Positions 45,836 through 54,132 of a stretch of DNA of 64,000 nucleotides are shown here, piece after piece. This stretch comes from Oceanicaulis sp. HTCC2633 (lineage in GTDB: Bacteria; Pseudomonadota; Alphaproteobacteria; Caulobacterales; Maricaulaceae): assembly GCF_000152745.1 (NCBI RefSeq), contig NZ_CH672428.1, positions 75,718 to 139,717 on the forward strand, in the 5' to 3' direction. A program made the position numbers and the translations under genes. The first letter of the stretch is position 1. Every line of letters starts with the position of its first letter. The notes under the pieces are model-generated. The model had not been told where the DNA came from and did not search any database. It saw nothing but the letters and a program-made list of their open reading frames with translations.

Positions 45836-46078
45836 ATGTACTTCGTCTATCTCATGGCCAGTCAGAGAAACGGTACGCTCTATTGCGGCGTCACCAACGA
45901 TCTGCTGCGCCGGGCGTATGAGCACCGCGAAGGACTGGTTGAGGGCTTCACAGAGCGCCATGGCGTCAAACGGCTCGTCTGGTTCGAGCCTCATGACAGT
46001 ATTGAACACGCCATTCAGCGCGAGAAACGCATCAAGAATTATCCACGTCAGTGGAAGGTCAATCTGATTGAGGCTTAA
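45836..46078 (+). CDS. GIY-YIG nuclease, C-terminally truncated by an in-frame stop
   Basis: 80 residues of a single-domain URI-type GIY-YIG nuclease: MYFVYLMASQRNGTLYCGVTN is the GIY...YIG region, LLRRAYEHR has the conserved Arg, and EGFTERHGVKRLVWFEPHD and AIQREKRIKNYPRQWK follow. Relatives usually continue after LIE(E/R) with NPxWxDLY-like residues. Here, directly after LIEA and a TAA stop, the same frame reads NPEWADLWN before a TGA at 46118, so a sense codon appears to have become TAA. The loss removes only the last ~14 residues; activity is uncertain. Flanked by inverted palindromic repeats. Confidence 0.8.
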   Translation: MYFVYLMASQRNGTLYCGVTNDLLRRAYEHREGLVEGFTERHGVKRLVWFEPHDSIEHAIQREKRIKNYPRQWKVNLIEA

Positions 46079-46127
46079 AATCCTGAATGGGCGGATCTCT
46101 GGAACTGTCTCTCCCTCTGAAAGCGAC

Positions 46128-46162
46128 CGGCATGGATCCCCCGATTAAAGCGGGGGATGACA
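46128..46162 (-). repeat. Right palindromic repeat of the GIY-YIG unit (inverted copy)
   Basis: On the plus strand it reads CGGCATGGAT, then a hairpin CCCCCG/CGGGGG (46138-46143, 46151-46156), then ATGACA. In reverse complement it begins TGTCATCCCCCGCTTTA like the left copy, with three differences in 35 bases. Confidence 0.85.
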
Positions 46163-46354
46163 GGTTGAGAAGAACACACTTCGCCCAACCCCCTATGATT
46201 AACGTGAAATTTTCGTTGATTGCCGGAAATGCTCACCTTGCGTTCATGTTTGATGCCCCATGGTGCCCGGGCTGGGCGCATCCCCAATTCCAGGGATGTT
46301 CACGCAAACAGAACCGTTCTACTGAACCGTCTGCAACATCCTTTGGGGGACATC

Positions 46355-46786
46355 ATGATCCGCACTCTTCTCACCGCTTCCGCGATCGCTGCGATCGCCA
46401 GCACCGCTTCTTTCGCTCAGGACTATTCCCTGAACCCGACCTACGGCACCTATTCGCTGAACGCCGGCTTCCTGCCGGACCCGTCCGAGCTGCAGATCAC
46501 CGCAGGCGGCTCGCTTGACGCCTCCAGCGTCGGCTGCGCCGGCGCCATCGCCAACGCACCGGACGCGCGTCTGATGTGGGGCGGCGGCCGGATGACCATT
46601 GGCGCCACCTCCAACTCCGACACCACCCTGGTGGTGAACGGTCCGGACGGCCAGTGGTACTGCTCTGACGACGTGAACGGTCTGAACCCGGCCCTCGTCT
46701 TCAACCAGGCCGGTCAATACGACATCTGGGTCGGCGTCTATGCGGGCAGCACCGCCCCGGCGACCCTGTACGTCACCGAATACTAG
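46355..46786 (+). CDS. Small secreted protein with PPC-like beta domain
   Basis: 143 residues. Signal peptide ends near ASFAQ (~22). The mature part reads PDPSELQITAGGSLDASSVG, CAGAIANAPDARLMW, DTTLVVNGPDGQWYCSDDV and YDIWVGVYAGSTAPATLYVTE, a pattern seen in many exported alphaproteobacterial proteins, often next to or within peptidases. Two Cys residues (CAGA and WYCS) may form a disulfide. Function unknown. GGGGGA precedes the ATG, and a strong terminator follows, so it is a single-gene unit. Confidence 0.75.
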   Translation: MIRTLLTASAIAAIASTASFAQDYSLNPTYGTYSLNAGFLPDPSELQITAGGSLDASSVGCAGAIANAPDARLMWGGGRMTIGATSNSDTTLVVNGPDGQWYCSDDVNGLNPALVFNQAGQYDIWVGVYAGSTAPATLYVTEY

Positions 46787-46812
46787 AGTCCGGCCTCAGG
46801 CCTGACGGAAGA

Positions 46813-46838
46813 GCGGCGCCTTCGGGCGCCGCTTTTTT
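46813..46838 (+). terminator. Rho-independent terminator with UUCG loop
   Basis: Perfect stem GCGGCGCC/GGCGCCGC (46813-46820, 46825-46832), loop TTCG, then TTTTTT. It ends the secreted-protein gene. Confidence 0.92.
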
Positions 46839-46918
46839 GTTGGCGCGATGAGACCGCCCCTGTTTCGCCACGCGTTTCAGGTTACCTTGTGCTGAAGCAG
46901 CTATTGGAGGCCTCCCAC

Positions 46919-47434
46919 ATGCGACGCGCCCTTCTTCTCAGCCTGACCGCCCTGAGCCTCGCAGCCTGCGCCTCCGGTCCGGGACCCGTCTACGGTCCGG
47001 CGAGCAGCTATTCGAACGGGACGGGCTATTCCGACTACCGGATCGAGAATGACCGCTGGCGCGTGCGCTATACCGGCGCCAACGGTCAGGATGAGGACGA
47101 TGTGGAGCGGCTCGCCCTGCGTCGGGCGGGCGAGATCGCCCTGACCCACGGCTTTGACTGGTTCACGGTAGTCCACCGCCAGGTCGACACCGAAGGCGAT
47201 GCGAACGAACGCCCGGTGCGGGTTGGCGGCTCGCTGGGCCAGACCTTCGGCTCGAGCGGTTTCCGCGGCTCCAGCGTCGGGGTCGGCATTGCGATCAATC
47301 CGGGCGCCGGCAAGACCCGGACAGAGATCAGCCTCGAAGTCATCGCGGGACGCGGAGAGCCGCGCCCGGATGGCGCCTATGACGCCGCCCGCATGGCCAA
47401 CCCTGCAGGGGCTTACGCCGCCGGCACGCTCTAG
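46919..47434 (+). CDS. CC0125/CC1285-family lipoprotein
   Basis: 171 residues. Lipobox LSLAACASG with the lipidated Cys at 17. The mature part contains PVYGPASSYSNGTGYSDYRIENDRWRVRYTG and an LALRRAGEIALTHGFDWFTV segment, the pattern of the CC0125/CC1285 lipoproteins named from Caulobacter. Function unknown; envelope location. The ATG at 46919 has TTGGAGG about 8 bases upstream. A related gene follows at 47501. Confidence 0.8.
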   Translation: MRRALLLSLTALSLAACASGPGPVYGPASSYSNGTGYSDYRIENDRWRVRYTGANGQDEDDVERLALRRAGEIALTHGFDWFTVVHRQVDTEGDANERPVRVGGSLGQTFGSSGFRGSSVGVGIAINPGAGKTRTEISLEVIAGRGEPRPDGAYDAARMANPAGAYAAGTL

Positions 47435-47500
47435 TCCGGCTTGCAGCGCGGCGCGAACGGGGCGAGTCTCAGGGCTGTGGTATTCAGCAACGAGGCGGGC

Positions 47501-48019
47501 ATGCGCGCGCACCTACTCACCGGATCAATGGCGCTCACCCTGCTCGCGGGCTGCGGGATCTCGACAACGACCTCCTTTGTCAGCCCGCCCCTGAGCGCTT
47601 ACGGCCCCTCCAGCGCCAGCATGAGCGGCATGGGGTATGACGCGCTGCAGGTCGGTCCGCAGCAATGGCGCGTCTGGTATACCGGTCATGCCGGCGCCAG
47701 CGAACTACTGGTGGAGCAATACGCCTTGCGCCATGCCGCCGAAGTGGCCGCGACTGCAGGCTATGACTGGTTCCGCGTCACCTATGATGACAACACCCGG
47801 CATGCCAACGGCTATCGCCCCGTCAGCCGGACGGGTGAAATCACCCCCGCCTATATGGAGGAGGTCGAGCGCACCGGTCCGATGGGGATCGTTCGCAACT
47901 GGGTGTTCCGGGAAGGTCCGCAGGGGCAAATCACCGCCATTCTCGATATTGAAGCCGGACGGGGATCCCGTCCGGGCGGCGCCTATGATCCCGTCGCCAT
48001 CCTCAGCTCCTACCCCTGA
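47501..48019 (+). CDS. Second CC0125/CC1285-type lipoprotein
   Basis: 172 residues. Lipobox TLLAGCG. It shares with its upstream neighbour the order AYGP..., GMGYDALQVGPQQWRVWYTGH, YALRHAAEVAATAGYDWFRV and a final EAGRGSRPGGAYD block, so the two are old tandem duplicates. They are much diverged in the middle. Function unknown. GAGGCGGG precedes the ATG. Confidence 0.75.
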   Translation: MRAHLLTGSMALTLLAGCGISTTTSFVSPPLSAYGPSSASMSGMGYDALQVGPQQWRVWYTGHAGASELLVEQYALRHAAEVAATAGYDWFRVTYDDNTRHANGYRPVSRTGEITPAYMEEVERTGPMGIVRNWVFREGPQGQITAILDIEAGRGSRPGGAYDPVAILSSYP

Positions 48020-48078
48020 TCTGATGATCGAGAACAAATCCGCTTGCCCCGCGCGCCGGCTCGCGTTTGAACACTGCC

Positions 48079-49059
48079 ATGACTGATGCGCTCGCAGACA
48101 AGCTGATCGACGGGGACCGCGCCGCGCTCGCCCGCGGAATCACCCTGGTGGAGTCCACCCGCGCCGACCATCAGGCTCGGGCGCGCGAGCTGTTGACCGC
48201 GGTGATGGACCGGACCGGAAAGGCCTGGCGCATCGGGCTGACGGGCGTGCCGGGCGTGGGCAAGTCCACCCTGATCGAGCGCTTGGGCGGGCATCTGACC
48301 GATGCAGGCCGCAAGGTCGCCGTGCTGGCGGTAGACCCATCATCCTCGCGCACCAAGGGGTCGATCCTCGGGGACAAGACCCGCATGGGCGCCCTGGCGG
48401 TGGACCGCAACGCCTTCATCCGCCCCTCCCCCAGCGCCGGTTCGCTGGGCGGGGTCGCGCGCAAGACCCGCGAATCCATGCTGCTGTGTGAAGCGGCGGG
48501 CTATGACGTGGTGATCGTGGAGACCGTGGGCGTGGGCCAGTCCGAAACCGTGGTCGCGGACATGGTGGATGTCTTCGTCGCGCTGATGCTGCCCGGCGCC
48601 GGGGACGAGCTGCAGGGCATCAAGAAGGGCCTTCTGGAGCTGGCCGAGATTCTGTTCGTGAACAAGGCCGATGGCGAGAACGAGACCCGCGCCCGCCGCG
48701 CCCAGCGCGATCTGGAAGCCGCGCTGCATCTGTTCGCGCCCGTCAGTCCGCACTGGAACCCGGCTGTCCTGCGCGGTTCCGGCCTCACCGGTGAAGGCAT
48801 CGAAGCGTTGTGGGATACGGTGATGAAACACCGCAAGGCGCTGGAGAGCGCGGGCGCGCTCGAGCAGAAGCGCTCCGGCCAGCAGGTGCGCTGGTTGTGG
48901 TCCATGGTGGAAGAGCGCGTCCTGCAGAGCTTCCACGCCGATCCCGAGATCCGGAAACTGGCGCCAGAGCTCGAACGCGCCGTGTCAGACGGGCGGCTGC
49001 CCGCCAGTGAAGCCGCAGAGCGGCTCTGGCGGGCCAATCGCCCGGCCAAGACCGACTAG
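48079..49059 (+). CDS. meaB: Methylmalonyl-CoA mutase-associated GTPase MeaB
   Basis: 326 residues. P-loop GLTGVPGVGKST near 53-64, DPSSSRTKGSILGDKTRM, RPSPSAGSLGGVARKTRE and VIVETVGVGQSE are signatures of the G3E family member MeaB/ArgK. It guards loading of adenosylcobalamin into methylmalonyl-CoA mutase and ejects damaged cofactor, so it belongs with mutAB upstream. Start taken at the ATG 48079; a TTG lies 12 bases before it. Its TAG stop shares CTAG with the stop of the opposing gene. Confidence 0.95.
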   Translation: MTDALADKLIDGDRAALARGITLVESTRADHQARARELLTAVMDRTGKAWRIGLTGVPGVGKSTLIERLGGHLTDAGRKVAVLAVDPSSSRTKGSILGDKTRMGALAVDRNAFIRPSPSAGSLGGVARKTRESMLLCEAAGYDVVIVETVGVGQSETVVADMVDVFVALMLPGAGDELQGIKKGLLELAEILFVNKADGENETRARRAQRDLEAALHLFAPVSPHWNPAVLRGSGLTGEGIEALWDTVMKHRKALESAGALEQKRSGQQVRWLWSMVEERVLQSFHADPEIRKLAPELERAVSDGRLPASEAAERLWRANRPAKTD

Positions 49060-49631
49060 TTCGACAGGGCTTTCGCCTGCTTCACCCACTCATCGCGCTC
49101 GATGCGGCCGCGGCCATTGATGGCCGCGTCCATGCGCGCCACGTCTTCATCACTCCAGTTGGCGATCTGCGCCAGAGACGTCACGCCCAGCTCGGCCAGG
49201 CTGGCCGCAGCCTTCGGGCCCAGCCCCTTGATCTTGGTCAGATCATCACTGACCGGCGCCGTCTCAGTTTCAGGCTCGGCCAAAGGCTCCTTGGGAGCCG
49301 CACTCGCCTTGGGCTTTGGCGCGGCTTTCTTCTCGACCTTCTCGGCCTTTGCAGGCGCCTCTGCCGGAGTCACAAGTTCCGGCGCCGCTTCCTGCAACAG
49401 ATCCGCCGCACGCTTTTTCGGCGCAGCCGATTCCGCCTTGGGCTCAGCCTCGGCATCGACATCCAGGGTCGTGGTGGCGTGCGAGTGCGGCCCCTTGGCC
49501 GGCTCCAACAGCCCCTTGGGCCCGGATTTGGGCGCCTCGTCGGACTTGCCGTGCAGAATCCAGCCCGTCACGACGCCGCCAATGAAGGCCAGCAGCAACA
49601 GGATCCACATATTCCAGATCAGCCACATCAT
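49056..49631 (-). CDS. Membrane-anchored protein with C-terminal helix-hairpin-helix
   Basis: 191 residues. One membrane helix at about 4-26, a long Ala/Pro/Lys/Glu-rich linker (about 45-130), then a helix-hairpin-helix segment LTKIKGLGPKAAASLAELGVTSLAQIANW and a basic tail. HhH_5-like ends of this kind occur in proteins of unknown role. Its start overlaps the stop of the upstream envelope gene by one base (TGATG), showing coupled translation. The stop is convergent with meaB on CTAG. Confidence 0.75.
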   Translation of the reverse strand: MMWLIWNMWILLLLAFIGGVVTGWILHGKSDEAPKSGPKGLLEPAKGPHSHATTTLDVDAEAEPKAESAAPKKRAADLLQEAAPELVTPAEAPAKAEKVEKKAAPKPKASAAPKEPLAEPETETAPVSDDLTKIKGLGPKAAASLAELGVTSLAQIANWSDEDVARMDAAINGRGRIERDEWVKQAKALSN

Positions 49632-50713
49632 CAGCCTTGTTCCTCTTCAGTATCGGTCGTCGCAAGGTCCGGGACAGAGACCGGCGTCAGGGTGAATTGG
49701 ATCGCCTCGGGCGCGCCCAGCGGCGCCGCCTGGGCCAGAAAACGCGCGCGTTCAACGCCGGCTTCCGCCATGGCGCTGGCGGCGGCCTCGCCGCGCATCA
49801 GGGCCAGGCTGGCGCCTTCATCGCCGGGCTCGTCCGCCCGCACCGCGATGATCAGATCGCCCGCCTCGACACAGGCGGCGTAGACTTCGCCCGCACGGCG
49901 CAACGCCGCCCGACTCTCCCCGGTCAGAATGCTGCGCCCCGGAGCAAAGGCGATCGGACGGCGTCCCAGCGCGCCCTTGATCAGAAGTTCGCACAGGCGC
50001 GGATCGGAGAGGCTCGCCTCATAGCTTTCGCCATCCGCCCGCACCAGCGCCGCCGCCGCGAAGCCGTCCGGCGCGGTTTCAAACATGCGGCGCACATCCC
50101 GCGCCGCCGCCGAGCTGGGCGCCAGTCCGGTCAGAGCCGCCCGGTCGCGGGTCACAAGGCCTGCGCCCGCATCCAGCTCGCCCAGCGCACGGATGGTTTC
50201 GGTCACCATGACCTCCCAGCCTGCGGGGGCGGCGCCAGGCGCCAGTCGGAAATCCGTATCCACGCGCCCCGAGCTGACATCCCCCGCCAGCCCGGCCAGG
50301 CGCTCACCGGTTTCCGCATCCGGAACAAGCCCACTCAGGCGCATCCGTCCGCCCGTCAGGTCCAGACGCAAGGCGAAGCTTTCCGCCTCGCCCGGCAAGC
50401 GGGTCTGATCGGTCACCCGGGTCACCCCGCCGGCCACGACGCCGCCCGCCCAGCTGGCGGTGGACACGGCCTGAAGCGCGCTTTGTCGCGCTTGCCGCGA
50501 CGGGGCGAGCCCGCTCAGCGTCGCGGTCTGACCATTCATCTCCACACGAGCCCACTCATCCGCCCGGAGAGCGTAAAGCGCATCATCCGCCGCGCCCTGC
50601 AGCCGATCCTCCAGAACGCTGGCGGACATGGGGCTGGCGTGAATCGCGACGCCCCCCAGCACCAGGAAGACGGCGCCCGCTATGAGAGCGGTTTTTCGGC
50701 GTGGAGACAGCAT
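49631..50713 (-). CDS. Envelope protein with BON-like region and degenerate OmpA-like C-terminus
   Basis: 360 residues from the ATG at 50713 (GGGATC upstream). A signal anchor is near residues 8-28. Next comes a region like a BON lipid-binding domain (VEMNGQTATLSGLAPSRQARQSALQAV), a second similar module (LTGGRMRLSGLVPDAETGERLAGLA), and a C-terminal stretch (RPIAFAPGRSILTGESRAALRRAGEV) resembling OmpA peptidoglycan-binding domains without all usual motifs. It probably spans the periplasm. Coupled to the following HhH membrane protein by a TGATG overlap. Confidence 0.7.
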   Translation of the reverse strand: MLSPRRKTALIAGAVFLVLGGVAIHASPMSASVLEDRLQGAADDALYALRADEWARVEMNGQTATLSGLAPSRQARQSALQAVSTASWAGGVVAGGVTRVTDQTRLPGEAESFALRLDLTGGRMRLSGLVPDAETGERLAGLAGDVSSGRVDTDFRLAPGAAPAGWEVMVTETIRALGELDAGAGLVTRDRAALTGLAPSSAAARDVRRMFETAPDGFAAAALVRADGESYEASLSDPRLCELLIKGALGRRPIAFAPGRSILTGESRAALRRAGEVYAACVEAGDLIIAVRADEPGDEGASLALMRGEAAASAMAEAGVERARFLAQAAPLGAPEAIQFTLTPVSVPDLATTDTEEEQG

Positions 50714-50860
50714 GATCTGATCCCGTGAATCGGCGAATTCATCCGCCTCATCATACGCAATCGCGCGAAGCGGTCGAACTGGAAACTGCGCAGTTGCACA
50801 ATCAGTTCCATACAGGGAGAGGATCATGGCGCTTTTATGCGCCACGATGGCGCCCCGCCC

Positions 50861-51118
50861 TCAATCGCTGAACGGACGCCCTGTCCTCTGCATCAGCGCG
50901 CGGCGTTCATCATAGGCCTGGCGCGCCGCATCCTCATCGTCAAAGGCGTACAGCTCGAACCGGTCATCCAGATCACAGCTCAGCCCCAGAACATAGAAGT
51001 CGGGCCATCGCTTGAGCGCCACCGCAGACTGTGTCGCGTCCCATTCGGCCTTGGCAAGCAGCGGCGGCTCTTCATCCCCCGCCGTAGTCCAGGCTTCGTC
51101 TTCACTGATCCTGCGCAT
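50861..51118 (-). CDS. Hypothetical 85-residue protein
   Basis: Small acidic soluble protein with ALKRWPDFYVLGLSCDLDDRFELYAFDDEDAARQAYDERRAL. Not recognised. It starts 17 bases after the stop of the ScfR-type regulator in the same direction, so it is probably co-transcribed with it and may serve the same response. Confidence 0.65.
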   Translation of the reverse strand: MRRISEDEAWTTAGDEEPPLLAKAEWDATQSAVALKRWPDFYVLGLSCDLDDRFELYAFDDEDAARQAYDERRALMQRTGRPFSD

Positions 51119-51135
51119 CTGACGCCCCCGTCATT

Positions 51136-52539
51136 TCACTCATCCCCAAAGCTGAAGGGGGCCGCGCCCCGCAAGTGCGGATCGACCCGCAGGCTGCGCT
51201 GCATGGGCGGGAAAGCCCGCACGGGGCAGTCATTGCGGTCGCACAGGCGGCATGACAAGCCGATCGGCGTGAAGCGCTCGCCCGGATCATAGACAATGCG
51301 CTCCTGCGCGCTCACCTCGCATCCGACGGCCACGGCGTTGAGCGCCGCCGAACCATCCGCCAGGGGCCGCGTGACGGCGCGGGAAATGGAAATGAAGCGG
51401 CTGCCATCAGTCAGCTCCAGCCCCTGCACATGCAGGGTCTCGGGCGCGCGGAACACGTCATAGAGCCGCCAGCGGGCGCAACCGCCGCCCGAACGGGCGA
51501 ACGCCAGCACCCCGCCCCCGAAGCGCTTGGTCACATTGCCCGCCTGGTCCGTGCGGATCATGAAGAAGGGCACGCCGCGGGCGCCGGGGCGATGCAGCGT
51601 GGTCAGCCTGTGGCAGACCTGCTCAAAGCTCACCTCGAACTTCCGGCGCAGGGCGTCGATATCGTATTTCGACCGCTCCGCCGCCTCGAAGAAGGGCTGA
51701 TAGGGCATCATCAGCGCCGCGGCGGCGTAACTGGCGAGCGTGGAGCGCAGCATTGCCCGGGCGTCCTCACTCAATCCCGCCGCACGGTGGGCTTCCTGAT
51801 CGAGCACATCGCCGAGTTCGAGATTGACCAGGGTCACCGCCAGATGAAAGACCCGGCCCGAGGGCTCGAGCAGATCGGACAGCAAGAGCTTGCGCGCGTG
51901 AAAGTCAAAGCGCCGCAAGGCCCCGCCCATCACGGCGTCATCATAGATCCGGACCGCCGCCCCGTGTGAGGATTTCAGGCGCGCTGTCAGCGCCGCGCCC
52001 AGATCGCCATGATCCTCAAGCCCGGCGCGGAACCGGTCGCAGGCGTCTTCGATCGACGGGAAATAGTTGGAGGCCGCATCCAGGGCGTCACGCACCTCTT
52101 CGAGCGGACTGAGGATCGCCCCGCCCTCTTCCCCCGTTGCCCGCAGGGCGAGGTCGGCGGCGGCGGCATTGCTCTCGCGATAGGCCTGGTGAAGCTTGGC
52201 CAGCGCCTCGGCGGCGCGGGGATGGGCGTCGGCCAGTTCCTGCACGTCGCGGGCATCGAGATCCGTGCTCTTGAGCACCGGGTCGGCGGCGGCCTCCTTG
52301 AGGTCGGCAAGCAATTGACGGTCGCTTTCCGCCGCAAAGGCGCGCACATCCACGTCAAAGGCTTCCGCCAGCGACAGCAGCACCCGCGCCGTCACCGGGC
52401 GCTGATTGCGCTCAAGAAGATTCAGATAGCTTGGTGAGACATTGAGGCTCTCGGCGAACTGGGCCTGGGTCTGCCCGAGCTCCTTGCGCAGGCGACGCAG
52501 GCGCGCTCCCGCGAAGAGCTTTTCCTGATTGGCGCTCAT
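51136..52539 (-). CDS. ScfR/RamB-type transcriptional regulator
   Basis: 467 residues. N-terminal XRE helix-turn-helix (RLRRLRKELGQTQAQFAESLNVSPSYLNLLERNQRP, about 12-48), a central ImmA/IrrE-like region (FEAAERSKYDIDALRRKFEVSFEQVCHRL), and the DUF2083 end with CRLCDRNDCPVRAFPP. This is the family of RamB and other short-chain-fatty-acyl-responsive regulators that control acetate and glyoxylate genes in actinobacteria. It is divergent from aceA, and a perfect inverted repeat lies against its own start, both consistent with control of the glyoxylate shunt and of itself. Confidence 0.88.
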   Translation of the reverse strand: MSANQEKLFAGARLRRLRKELGQTQAQFAESLNVSPSYLNLLERNQRPVTARVLLSLAEAFDVDVRAFAAESDRQLLADLKEAAADPVLKSTDLDARDVQELADAHPRAAEALAKLHQAYRESNAAAADLALRATGEEGGAILSPLEEVRDALDAASNYFPSIEDACDRFRAGLEDHGDLGAALTARLKSSHGAAVRIYDDAVMGGALRRFDFHARKLLLSDLLEPSGRVFHLAVTLVNLELGDVLDQEAHRAAGLSEDARAMLRSTLASYAAAALMMPYQPFFEAAERSKYDIDALRRKFEVSFEQVCHRLTTLHRPGARGVPFFMIRTDQAGNVTKRFGGGVLAFARSGGGCARWRLYDVFRAPETLHVQGLELTDGSRFISISRAVTRPLADGSAALNAVAVGCEVSAQERIVYDPGERFTPIGLSCRLCDRNDCPVRAFPPMQRSLRVDPHLRGAAPFSFGDE

Positions 52540-52540
52540 T

Positions 52541-52556
52541 TGTAAATCAGTTTACA
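52541..52556. promoter_or_regulatory. Inverted repeat at the scfR-type gene start, candidate operator
   Basis: TGTAAA-TCAG-TTTACA, a perfect 6-bp inverted repeat with 4-base spacer, located 2 to 17 bases upstream of the regulator's ATG (52539). This suits autorepression. Similar T-rich/TTTRYAAA sites are reported for RamB-type proteins. Confidence 0.55.
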
Positions 52557-52653
52557 TCCATACAGACTTACAAGTATGTATCGTATACCTCGTATCCTCT
52601 TTTTATGCAATGGGGTGCTAGCCTCGCTGCAGCTGCGTTGTAAGGTCATTGAC

Positions 52654-52667
52654 AACAAAGTTTGCAA
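52654..52667. promoter_or_regulatory. RamB-like site upstream of aceA
   Basis: ACAAAGTTTGCAAT lies 18 bases before the aceA ATG. It resembles, from memory, the A/T-flanked TTTGCAAA-type core bound by RamB near aceA and aceB in Corynebacterium. Assignment is by similarity of the motif and position only. Confidence 0.4.
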
Positions 52668-52684
52668 TTAAAGGGGCAACCCCG

Positions 52685-53980
<1,296 letters not shown>

Positions 53981-53996
53981 TCCGCTCGACGGAGCT

Positions 53997-54028
53997 CAGG
54001 GCTTGCGTTGGTGGACACGCGAGCCCTG
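53997..54028 (+). promoter_or_regulatory. Intercistronic hairpin after aceA
   Basis: Stem CAGGGCT/AGCCCTG (53997-54003, 54022-54028) extended inside by GCGT/ACGC. There is no T run, so it is not a standard terminator. It may protect the 3' end of aceA mRNA or reduce read-through into the RraA-like gene and aceB. Confidence 0.5.
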
Positions 54029-54132
54029 ACTGAGGGCGCTGAGGCGGACCGCTGGATGTCCGCCCGGCGCTCTCAAGCGTTTCCAGACCCCACTCTCCCG
54101 CCTGATCCCGACTGACCGACCAGGAGGCCTTC

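Larger units (their letters stand above)
45761..46162. mobile_element. GIY-YIG nuclease unit bounded by inverted palindromic repeats
   Basis: Two 35-base copies of a palindrome-containing repeat face each other in inverted orientation and enclose a single GIY-YIG nuclease gene; total 402 bases. The gene fills most of the inside, with 40 bases before its ATG and, counting the ancestral reading frame to 46120, only 7 bases before the right repeat. This compact layout resembles a REP-type element carrying its own nuclease. No flanking target duplication was seen. The mobile interpretation is inference. Confidence 0.5.

Noticed and set aside
45750-46172. Target-site duplication around the GIY-YIG unit
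   Set aside because: The bases outside the repeats (AAACACT on the left, GGTTGAG on the right) do not match, so classical transposition with duplication is not supported.
52649-52684. TTG start adding 12 residues to isocitrate lyase
   Set aside because: The ATG at 52685 matches the normal ICL N-terminus, and the TTG overlaps the candidate regulatory element.
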